64,000 nt of DNA, taken from NCBI GenBank assembly GCA_964556225.1, contig CAZKVJ010000018.1:7935-71934 (forward strand). The letters are read 5' to 3'. Within the stretch, counting starts at the first letter, position 1. Each line of letters starts with the position of its first letter. The notes below the pieces were generated by a model. It saw only the letters and a list, made by a program, of their open reading frames with translations, did no database searches and had not been told where the DNA came from. Positions 26,261 through 32,781 of this stretch are shown here, piece after piece. The position numbers and the translations under genes are program-made. The DNA is from CAZKVJ01 sp964556225. Its GTDB lineage: Bacteria; Actinomycetota; Acidimicrobiia; Acidimicrobiales; Ilumatobacteraceae.

Positions 26261-27115
26261 TCAGTGCCCTCCCTCGCCGGCACCGATGCAGTGCGGGCCC
26301 TCGGCCTCCTGGCCGGTGGTGTTGGTGCCGATGGGCGCACCCGTGAACACCGCGCCGGTGTCGATCACCACATTGCCGTTGCCCACGCTGATCGCGAAGT
26401 GATCCATCCCGCGTGGTGCCGGGCCGCTCTTCTTCTCACCCACCTGGTTGTACTGCGAGCCGTGGCACGGGCACTCGAACCACTGTGAGCTCTTGCACTC
26501 GGGTACCCGGCACCCCAGGTGCGGGCACTTCTGGTAGGTGGCGACCAGACCGGCCTCCATGCCCGGCAGCAGCGCCGGCTGGTAGACGCTCTTGGCCTTG
26601 CTGACGGCGTCGGCCGGGTACTCGGTGAGCCAGGTCCGGGCCTCGGCGACGTAATAGAACCCGTCGTTGTTGCGGATGGTGGTGATGACCTCGTCGATCC
26701 GCCCGACGGAGACCTTGCCGCCGAAGCCGCCGCCGCCGGCCTTCCACAGGAAGGCCACACTGGCCGCACCGAACGCGCCGAGGCTGGCGCCCATCAGGGA
26801 CACCGACGCTCGGTTGAAGAACTGCCGGCGGGTCACCGCCAGCACCTCCGGGTCGGGGGGCACCCAGGGGACGGGCGCGGCCGAGGTGGCCGGCACCAGC
26901 GCCGCGCTGCGGGCCTCGGCGGCGGCGGCCTCGACCTCGCGACCGGTCGGGGCCTCGGGCAGCGCCTCGGCCGTGGGCTTGTCGGCGCGACGGGTCTCCC
27001 GCGAGAGCGCACCGGCACCGCGCACGTCGGCGCGCCGGGCGGCGGTGAGGAACAAGACGCCGCCGAGCACCACGACGGCGACGACGACGACGGCGATGAC
27101 GGCTCCGGCGGTCAC
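26261..27115 (-). CDS. Rieske iron-sulfur protein of the bc module
   Basis: A 284-residue protein. The [2Fe-2S] site is visible as CPHLGC (197-202) and CPCHGS (215-220). There are two hydrophobic segments: one at residues 4-24 and one at about 104-122 right after a twin-arginine-like TRRQFFNRASV, the usual Tat-type anchor of Rieske proteins. Between them is a Pro/Ala-rich linker. Classical actinobacterial QcrA has three helices before the Rieske fold, so this form differs. GTG start at 27115, SD weak. Confidence 0.9.
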   Translation of the reverse strand: MTAGAVIAVVVVAVVVLGGVLFLTAARRADVRGAGALSRETRRADKPTAEALPEAPTGREVEAAAAEARSAALVPATSAAPVPWVPPDPEVLAVTRRQFFNRASVSLMGASLGAFGAASVAFLWKAGGGGFGGKVSVGRIDEVITTIRNNDGFYYVAEARTWLTEYPADAVSKAKSVYQPALLPGMEAGLVATYQKCPHLGCRVPECKSSQWFECPCHGSQYNQVGEKKSGPAPRGMDHFAISVGNGNVVIDTGAVFTGAPIGTNTTGQEAEGPHCIGAGEGGH

Positions 27116-27195
27116 GGCAGCATCACCTCACGTGGCCCGCGCTGGGCGAGGGCTCTGGTCGGGTTCGGGGGGAACGGTCTGGCGTGCACGGGGCC

Positions 27196-27975
27196 TCACA
27201 GCTCGAACCAAATCCCGTCGCGCCACGGGTAGGTGAAGTTGAAGCCGGGGCCGCGGAAGAACGAGCCGATGATGACCAGCACGGCCCAGAACATGAGGAA
27301 CGTGGTCATCATCGCGATCGTGAACTTGCGGTCCTCGGGCTTGTTCGACGGGTTGCGGTCGAAGAAGGGGGTCATGCCCAGGAGGATGAGGCCCATGCCC
27401 GGGATGGTCACCCCGGCGATCATGGGGTGGAACATCGTGAGCAGCTCCTGCAGGCCGAGGAAGTACCACGGCGCCTTCGACGGGTTCGGCGTCTGGTTGA
27501 AGTTCGCTGCCCTCAGCAGCGGCGCGTTGACGAAGACGGAGAACACGAACAAGAACGCGGTGCAGAGCAGCGCGGCGACGAACTCGATCGCCAACAGGTG
27601 CGGCCAGGTGTGCACCTTGTCCACCGGCTGGGCCTTGACCTCTTGGATCGAGCCGGACTTCACGACGGTGAGGAGCCGCTGCGTGTGGCCGCCGGGGCCG
27701 GCGCCCACCGGCACCCCGCCACCGGCCGGGGCCGCTGCCACGACCGCCGTGGGTTTGTCGGCCACCGCCACACCACCGCCGGTGGCCTCGCCGCCCTCGG
27801 ACTTGGCGCGGGCGGCCCGGCTGCGCTCGAGGAGATGGGCCGGGATGCGCGAGTCCGACGGGGCTGCAGCCTCGGCCGGGGCCTCGGTCGGGGCCTCCCC
27901 CGCCGGCGGGGTGGACGCGGCCTTCTCTCGGGCCGCTTGGGCACGCTTCAGGAGGTGCTCGGGGATCTCGGTCAC
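27196..27975 (-). CDS. Cytochrome b C-terminal half (subunit IV-like) with long N-terminal tail
   Basis: A 259-residue protein. Residues 1-110 are a Pro/Ala-rich tail holding two copies of a short motif (IPEHLLKRAQAAREK near 4 and IPAHLLERSRAARAK near 44). From about 120 on it is the C-terminal domain of cytochrome b, with three or four helices. The Qo-site motif that reads PEWY in mitochondria is APWYFLGLQELL here (NPSKAPWY). The other half of cytochrome b is encoded by the preceding gene, as in b6f complexes. Confidence 0.88.
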   Translation of the reverse strand: MTEIPEHLLKRAQAAREKAASTPPAGEAPTEAPAEAAAPSDSRIPAHLLERSRAARAKSEGGEATGGGVAVADKPTAVVAAAPAGGGVPVGAGPGGHTQRLLTVVKSGSIQEVKAQPVDKVHTWPHLLAIEFVAALLCTAFLFVFSVFVNAPLLRAANFNQTPNPSKAPWYFLGLQELLTMFHPMIAGVTIPGMGLILLGMTPFFDRNPSNKPEDRKFTIAMMTTFLMFWAVLVIIGSFFRGPGFNFTYPWRDGIWFEL

Positions 27976-28019
27976 GTCAGCTCACTCCCCTTGGCTCGTC
28001 TGGTCGCTCGTCCGGTGGC

Positions 28020-28805
28020 TCACAGCGGCCCCGAGATGCCGCCGTCCTTGCGGACACGCCAGAAGTGGATGGCCATGAAGATCACGATCACGAACGGCAG
28101 CATCAGCACGTGGAGCACGTACCACCGCAGCAGGGTCTCGGCACCGATCTCGACACCGCCGAGCAGCACGAAGCGCACCTGCGAGCCGATGACGGGCGTG
28201 TAACCCATCATGTTCGTGCCCACGGTCACCGCCCAGAGCGCCAGCTGGTCCCACGGCAGCAGGTAGCCCGTGAACGACAGCAGCAGCGTGAGCGTGAGCA
28301 GCACGATGCCGATCACCCAGTTGAACTCTCGGGGTGGCTTGTAGGCGCCGTGGTAGAAGACCCGCGCCATGTGCAAGAACACCGACAGCACCATGAGGTG
28401 GGCACCCCACCGGTGCATGTTGCGCACGAGGAGCCCGAACGTGACCGACGTCTGGAGGCTCTGGATGTCCTGCCACGCGTTGGCGGCGGTGGGCCGGTAG
28501 AAGAACATCAAGAAGATGCCCGTCACGGTCAGCAGGATGAACAGGAAGAAGCTCAGCCCGCCGAGGCACAGCGTGTAGCTGACCTTCACCGCGTGGCGCT
28601 TCACCTTCACCGGGTGCAGGTGGTACAGCACCGAGTTCATGATCACGTACGAGCGGTTCCGGGGGCTGTCGGTGTAACCCTTGCGGAAGATCGAGCCCGG
28701 ACGGAAGATCGAGTTCCAGACCTGGCTCCCCTGGACCGAGCCCTGGAGCTTGGTCATCCGGTCCTTCATCGTCGGACGGGGCTGCTCTTCGATGGTCTTC
28801 GCCAT
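28020..28805 (-). CDS. Cytochrome b N-terminal half, b6-like
   Basis: A 261-residue four-helix protein. Bis-His heme ligands are H131/H145 (14 apart) and H232/H247 (15 apart), the spacing of cytochrome b6 rather than bc1. C80 in TLCLGG aligns with the cysteine that binds the extra heme ci in b6f-type complexes. FFYRPTAANAW and SFTGYLLPWDQLA are family motifs. It oxidises menaquinol together with the C-terminal half and the Rieske protein. Confidence 0.92.
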   Translation of the reverse strand: MAKTIEEQPRPTMKDRMTKLQGSVQGSQVWNSIFRPGSIFRKGYTDSPRNRSYVIMNSVLYHLHPVKVKRHAVKVSYTLCLGGLSFFLFILLTVTGIFLMFFYRPTAANAWQDIQSLQTSVTFGLLVRNMHRWGAHLMVLSVFLHMARVFYHGAYKPPREFNWVIGIVLLTLTLLLSFTGYLLPWDQLALWAVTVGTNMMGYTPVIGSQVRFVLLGGVEIGAETLLRWYVLHVLMLPFVIVIFMAIHFWRVRKDGGISGPL

Positions 28806-28823
28806 GAGGTGTCGTCGCTCCTG

Positions 28824-29237
28824 TCAGAACCGCATGCCGTAGGCGTAGCCGTGGTTGCTGGTGCGCTGGTGGTGGTCGCCGGTGAGGGCGGGGGCCCCAG
28901 CCTTGCCCAGGATGATGACGCCCGTCGGGCAGCGGTCCACGCAGAGCGCGCACCGGGTGCAGACGTCGTCATCGATGATGAAGATGACGTGGTCGGCCGG
29001 GTCCTGGCCGGGCAGCTCGGTGTTCGACGCCTCGGCCACCGCGTCCGGCGTCACCATGTGGATGCACTTCCACGGGCAGATGTCGACGCAGCCCTCGCAC
29101 ATGATGCACTCGGTCTGGTCGATGTGGATGAACTGCTTGGGCTTGACCGCCCGTGAGAGGTAGTCGGTGTCGACCTCGACGAGCTGGTACTCGGTCGACC
29201 ACTCCGGCATCGGGGGGTTGGCGTCGGTGCGGGCCAT
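28824..29237 (-). CDS. 2x[4Fe-4S] ferredoxin-like subunit inside the bc operon
   Basis: A 137-residue soluble protein with two clusters: CIMCEGCVDICPWKC near residue 44 and CTRCALCVDRCP near residue 92, separated by about 35 residues. No membrane segment. It lies 18 bases upstream of the cytochrome b N-half and four bases after the first membrane protein, so it is co-transcribed with the bc module. A ferredoxin is not a standard bc1 or b6f subunit; it may be an electron donor or acceptor docking on the cytoplasmic face. Confidence 0.88.
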   Translation of the reverse strand: MARTDANPPMPEWSTEYQLVEVDTDYLSRAVKPKQFIHIDQTECIMCEGCVDICPWKCIHMVTPDAVAEASNTELPGQDPADHVIFIIDDDVCTRCALCVDRCPTGVIILGKAGAPALTGDHHQRTSNHGYAYGMRF

Positions 29238-29241
29238 GGTG

Positions 29242-29724
29242 CTACGAGCTCTTCACCAGAGGACGGCCGTACGTGGAGGTCTCGATCGCAGGGGCGGCTC
29301 CAGCCTTCTGGCCCCGCTTCTGCCACCACACCGTCAGCCAGGCGAACAAGGCGATGAACACCACGTGGATGACCACGACGATGATGTCGCGCACCTCTTG
29401 GTAGCTGAGCGTGAAGGGGAACTGGCCGCCGAGCGCCTGCGGCTCGAGGATGTCGAACGGCCCGTAGAGGATCTTGTCCTTGCGCCAGCCGAGGTTCTTG
29501 TCGGCATGGTCGATCCACTGGTGGGGCACCACCCCGAAGGCGATGAACAGTGCGGCGAAGATGTAGGTGGCGCCGAAGATGGAGCCGGCCCACGTGGCGG
29601 GGCGGTCCGGCGGGCGCCGGCGGCCGTAGAGGACCACGCCCAGCATCATGAGGAGCGTGATCAGCACCGACGCGATGAACGCCTGGTTCATCCCGGGCCA
29701 GCGAAGGGGATCGATTGCCAGCAT
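29242..29724 (-). CDS. Unknown membrane protein, first gene of the bc-nuo operon
   Basis: A 160-residue protein with three hydrophobic helices (about 14-34, 47-67 and 115-135). Two histidines lie at the membrane edge in GVVPHQWIDHADK. I do not recognise the family. The start is uncertain: ATG 29724 gives MLAIDPLRWPG, and a second ATG 11 codons later (MNQAFIAS) begins right before the first helix. Being first in the operon and next to the ferredoxin, it may be a small membrane partner of that protein. Confidence 0.7.
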   Translation of the reverse strand: MLAIDPLRWPGMNQAFIASVLITLLMMLGVVLYGRRRPPDRPATWAGSIFGATYIFAALFIAFGVVPHQWIDHADKNLGWRKDKILYGPFDILEPQALGGQFPFTLSYQEVRDIIVVVIHVVFIALFAWLTVWWQKRGQKAGAAPAIETSTYGRPLVKSS

Positions 29725-29762
29725 CGGCCTGCCGGTGCCCTTTCCGTTCGGTGGTGTGGTCC

Positions 29763-29780
29763 TCGTGAATCTGCGCACGA
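29763..29780 (-). promoter_or_regulatory. Candidate Rex operator of the bc-nuo operon
   Basis: TCGTGAATCTGCGCACGA, the pattern TCGTG-N8-CACGA, identical in its outer bases to the site in front of rex. It begins directly after a minus-strand TAGAGT -10 box, so it covers the expected transcription start. Streptomyces Rex is known to control nuo genes. Confidence 0.55.
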
Positions 29781-29786
29781 ACTCTA
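29781..29786 (-). promoter_or_regulatory. -10 element of the bc-nuo operon
   Basis: TAGAGT on the minus strand. The start point would fall near 29774, giving a leader of about 50 bases before the ATG at 29724. The -35 region is not obvious. Confidence 0.4.
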
Positions 29787-29919
29787 GTCGCCGCCCTCTC
29801 CGCGCGGACCATTCCGGTCCAGGACTTGCGGCCCAGGGCACGGTCAGCACGGTCGGGGGCGACGCCTCGAGTCGCTCGACGGGGTGGGTCTAGCACGCGG
29901 CGGCGCCGCGAGCGACTCC

Positions 29920-29937
29920 TCGTGCGATCGTGCACGC
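29920..29937 (+). promoter_or_regulatory. Second, weaker Rex-like palindrome
   Basis: TCGTGCGATCGTGCACGC has the TCGTG-N8-CACGA spacing with one mismatch at the last base. It lies about 130 bases upstream of the plus-strand cytochrome c gene and 140 from the other site, so it could serve either promoter. Confidence 0.3.
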
Positions 29938-29979
29938 CACGGTGTGCGCGGTGTTTGCCGAGCGGAGGGCGTCGAGGGC

Positions 29980-29985
29980 TAACTT
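29980..29985 (+). promoter_or_regulatory. Possible -10 element of the cytochrome c gene
   Basis: TAACTT on the plus strand with TTGCCG about 19 bases upstream as a weak -35. The leader would be about 58 bases and contains AAGGA eight bases before the GTG at 30051. Confidence 0.35.
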
Positions 29986-30050
29986 GTCGCCGAACCGGCC
30001 CGAACGGTGACCGCACCGTGGGCGGACCGTCGTGGCGTGAAAGGACCTCC

Positions 30051-30821
30051 GTGACCGAGATCCCCGAGCACCTGCTGAAGCGCTCGCGAGAGCGGCGTCA
30101 GGCCATCGGAGGCGAGGCGCCGGCCGAGCAGACCCCCTCGGCGGGCGGCACCGAGCCCGTGCCGGCGCCGGCGACGCCAGCGCCGAGCCCGGCGCCGGCC
30201 GCCCCTGCACCGGCGAGGCCGGCACCCCCGGAGCCGGACGCCCCGTACGTCGCCGCGGCGAAGCAGCGCAAGAAGATCCCCATCTGGGCCATGGCGGTGC
30301 TCAGCCTGCTCCCCCTGTGGGGCTTCATGTACGTGCGGTCCCTCACGGCCACCGAGGAGACGGTCGAGGGTCCCCTCGCCGCCGGTGCGGAGGTCTACTC
30401 GAGCGCCTGCGCCAGCTGCCACGCCGCCGGTGGCGAGGGCGGGGCCGGCCGGCCGCTCTACCAGGGCGAGGTGCTCAAGACGTTCCCCACGATCGAGGAC
30501 CAGCTCAACTTCGTGTACACCGGCTCTCAGCCCTACGACGGGATCGGCTTCGGTGATCCGGAGCGCGAGGGCGGTCAGCGGATCGGCCTCGAGTACAACG
30601 GCAGCCCGATGCCGGCGTTCGGCGGCCAGCTCTCCGATGCCGAGATCCTGGCCGTGGTGTGCCACGAGCGGTACACGCTGAGCGGCGCCGACCCGACCGG
30701 TGACTACGCCGAGGAGTACGCCACCTGGTGCGGCCCCGAGTCGGAGCACTACGCCGCGCTGCTGGCCGGCTCCGAGAGCTTCGCCTCCCTCGAGGGCGTG
30801 GGCACCGACCCACGGTCCTGA
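30051..30821 (+). CDS. Membrane-anchored monoheme cytochrome c
   Basis: A 256-residue protein. It opens with TEIPEHLLKRSRERR, the same motif that opens the cytochrome b C-half, followed by a Pro/Ala tail, one helix at about 76-96, and a cytochrome c domain with CASCH at 120-124 and MPAFGG as likely Met ligand. A Cys- and acid-rich C-terminal segment follows. It probably carries electrons between the bc complex and a terminal oxidase. GTG start with AAGGA eight bases upstream. Divergent from the bc-nuo operon. Confidence 0.85.
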   Translation: MTEIPEHLLKRSRERRQAIGGEAPAEQTPSAGGTEPVPAPATPAPSPAPAAPAPARPAPPEPDAPYVAAAKQRKKIPIWAMAVLSLLPLWGFMYVRSLTATEETVEGPLAAGAEVYSSACASCHAAGGEGGAGRPLYQGEVLKTFPTIEDQLNFVYTGSQPYDGIGFGDPEREGGQRIGLEYNGSPMPAFGGQLSDAEILAVVCHERYTLSGADPTGDYAEEYATWCGPESEHYAALLAGSESFASLEGVGTDPRS

Positions 30822-30825
30822 GCCC

Positions 30826-32082
30826 GTGCCGACGGAGCACGCCCCGAGCACCGACGTCTTGGTGGTCGGGGGTGGTCCCGCCGGCGCCGCCGCCGCCTGC
30901 TGGCTCGCCCGTGACGGCCACCGCGTCGTGGTGCTCGAGCGGCGGGCCCACCCTCGCGAGAAGACCTGCGGCGACGCGCTGACGCCCCGGGCCGTGGCCG
31001 AGCTGATCGACCTCGGCGTGCACGACCGGCTGGCGGCGTTCCATCGCACCCGCGGCATCCGCCTCGTCGTCGGGGCACGCTCGCAGGAGCTCAGCTGGCC
31101 CTCCCACCACCGCTTCCCACCGGAGGGCTTCGTGGCCCAGCGCGCCGCGCTCGACGAGCTGATCGCCGCCGCCGCCGAGGAGGCCGGCGCCACGTTCCTC
31201 GTGAACCACGACGCGATCGCGCCGATCGTGGAGCGTGGCTTCGTCCGCGGCGCCGTCGCCCAGCGCCCCGACGGCGAGGTGATCGACGTGACGGCGCGCT
31301 ACGTGGTGGTGGCCGACGGGGCCAACAGCCGCTTCGGGCGGGCGATCGGCACGTTCCGGACCCGGGAGTGGCCGTACGCCACCGCCATCCGTTCCTACTG
31401 GGAGAGCCCGCGCCACGCCGACGAGTGGATCGAGGCATCGCTCGACCTCGAGGACCGGGACGGCAACCGGCTGCCCGGCTGCGGCTGGGTCTTCCCCGAG
31501 GGCGACGGCACCGTGAACATCGGTGTCGGCCTGCTCTCGACCTACCGCGACTTCAAGGGCGTCAACACCACGCAGCTCCTCGAGGAGTTCGCGCACCACG
31601 TGGCCGCCCGGTGGGACATCGACCCGTCGCGGCCCGCCGGGCGTCCGGCGAGCGGGCGCATCCCGGTCGGCGGCTCGGTCGGGCCGAAGGCGGGTCCCAC
31701 CTACGTCGTCGTCGGTGACGCCGCCGGCGCCGTGAACCCGCTGAACGGCGACGGCATCGGCTACGCCCTCGAGACGGGCCGGCTCGCCGCCGGGGTGCTG
31801 CACGAGGCGCTCGAGCGCGACGACGCCACCTGCCTGTCGCGCTATCCGAAGCGCCTCGACGCCGAGTACGGGCAGTACTTCAAGGTGGGCCGGCTGTTCG
31901 CCGAGGCCATCGGCCGCCCTGCGGTGATGCGCGGGATCACCACGACGGTGCTCCAGAGCCGCCTGCTCACCGACGCCGCGATGCGCATCGGGGTGAACGA
32001 GCTGCGCGCCGACCGCCTCGGTCCCGCCGAGCTCGGCTACCGCGCCGCCGCCGCCCTCGCCCGCCTCGCCCCCTCCCCCTGA
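30826..32082 (+). CDS. Geranylgeranyl-reductase-family flavoprotein, MenJ-like
   Basis: A 418-residue FAD-dependent oxidoreductase. The dinucleotide fold VVGGGPAGAAAACWLARDG lies at the N-terminus and the second FAD motif VVGDAAGAVNPLNGDGIG near residue 295. In actinobacteria, family members next to respiratory genes (for example mycobacterial MenJ) saturate one isoprene unit of menaquinone; the same role is inferred here from context. It starts with GTG four bases after the cytochrome c stop, so the two are co-transcribed. Confidence 0.8.
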   Translation: MPTEHAPSTDVLVVGGGPAGAAAACWLARDGHRVVVLERRAHPREKTCGDALTPRAVAELIDLGVHDRLAAFHRTRGIRLVVGARSQELSWPSHHRFPPEGFVAQRAALDELIAAAAEEAGATFLVNHDAIAPIVERGFVRGAVAQRPDGEVIDVTARYVVVADGANSRFGRAIGTFRTREWPYATAIRSYWESPRHADEWIEASLDLEDRDGNRLPGCGWVFPEGDGTVNIGVGLLSTYRDFKGVNTTQLLEEFAHHVAARWDIDPSRPAGRPASGRIPVGGSVGPKAGPTYVVVGDAAGAVNPLNGDGIGYALETGRLAAGVLHEALERDDATCLSRYPKRLDAEYGQYFKVGRLFAEAIGRPAVMRGITTTVLQSRLLTDAAMRIGVNELRADRLGPAELGYRAAAALARLAPSP

Positions 32083-32098
32083 CTTCTGACGGAGTGTC

Positions 32099-32115
32099 AT
32101 CGCTCCTGGAGCGAT
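32099..32115. terminator. Short palindrome between convergent genes
   Basis: ATCGCTCC-T-GGAGCGAT, an 8-base inverted repeat 16 bases after the MenJ-like stop and 25 bases before the convergent gene. Followed by CCTT on the plus strand rather than a real T-run, so only a weak terminator candidate. Confidence 0.35.
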
Positions 32116-32140
32116 CCTTGCCGCAAACAAGTGGTGGCGG

Positions 32141-32746
32141 TCAGGCCGCGTCAGGCGTGCAGACCAGGGCGGCGACCTCGTCGAGGGTCAGGTCGTACAC
32201 CGATTCGTGATCGGTGCCGAACCGGGCCAGGAAGTCGCGGAACGAGGTGGACTCGGCGTCGCAGCGGCGCTCCACCCGGTCCACGAGCGGGACGACCCAC
32301 CCATTGGTCAGGCGAGCCTCCCGGCCGGCGTCGAGCACGTCCTCGATCGGCGCCAGCGTCACCTCCTGGCCACCGCCCGCCGGCACGAGCGCGAACCACA
32401 CGACGGCCTCGCCGAGGAGGTCCGCCAGGACCGCGCAGCCCCCGAGCTGCGAGAGCGCGTCACAGGTGAGCTCACCAGGTGTCCCGGGTGCCACCGACAT
32501 CGCGCTGCCGTCGTCGAGCACGAACCGCACCTGACCGACCGTCGCGCCGTCGGCGATGCCCCAGCCCTGCCCCATCTCGGCTGCAACCACCAGCGCACCC
32601 AGATCGACGCGGTGCTCCCCAGGCGCGGCCGGCGCGGCCGCGGGAAGCTCGTCGTCGGTTCGAGTCACGGTGGCGACGACCAGCAACCCGATCCCCGCGA
32701 GTGCGGCGATCGTCGCCCAGAACCGCCAGGTGAAGAACTGCCGCAT
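32141..32746 (-). CDS. Hypothetical membrane-anchored protein
   Basis: A 201-residue protein not recognised. One N-terminal helix at about 9-26 (FWATIAALAGIGLLVVATV) follows a basic start, so residues 30-201 should lie outside the membrane, either anchored or cleaved. The outer domain has four cysteines (CDALSQLGGC, RRCDAEST, LVCTPDAA) that could form two disulfides. A TACGCT box lies nine bases before the ATG, suggesting a leaderless transcript. It ends convergently with the MenJ-like gene. Confidence 0.7.
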   Translation of the reverse strand: MRQFFTWRFWATIAALAGIGLLVVATVTRTDDELPAAAPAAPGEHRVDLGALVVAAEMGQGWGIADGATVGQVRFVLDDGSAMSVAPGTPGELTCDALSQLGGCAVLADLLGEAVVWFALVPAGGGQEVTLAPIEDVLDAGREARLTNGWVVPLVDRVERRCDAESTSFRDFLARFGTDHESVYDLTLDEVAALVCTPDAA

Positions 32747-32781
32747 GCCCGCCCGAGCGTAGGCGCGCCCCCGGCGCCGGC

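Larger units (their letters stand above)
29725..30050. other. Divergent intergenic region between the bc-nuo operon and cytochrome c
   Basis: A 326-base gene-free stretch holding the promoters of the 21-gene minus-strand operon and the plus-strand cytochrome c gene. I see a minus-strand -10 (TAGAGT, 29781-29786), an overlapping Rex-like palindrome (29763-29780), a second weaker one (29920-29937), a GC-rich perfect hairpin near 29896-29910, and a plus-strand -10 candidate (TAACTT, 29980-29985). No small reading frame in it looks coding. Confidence 0.6.
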
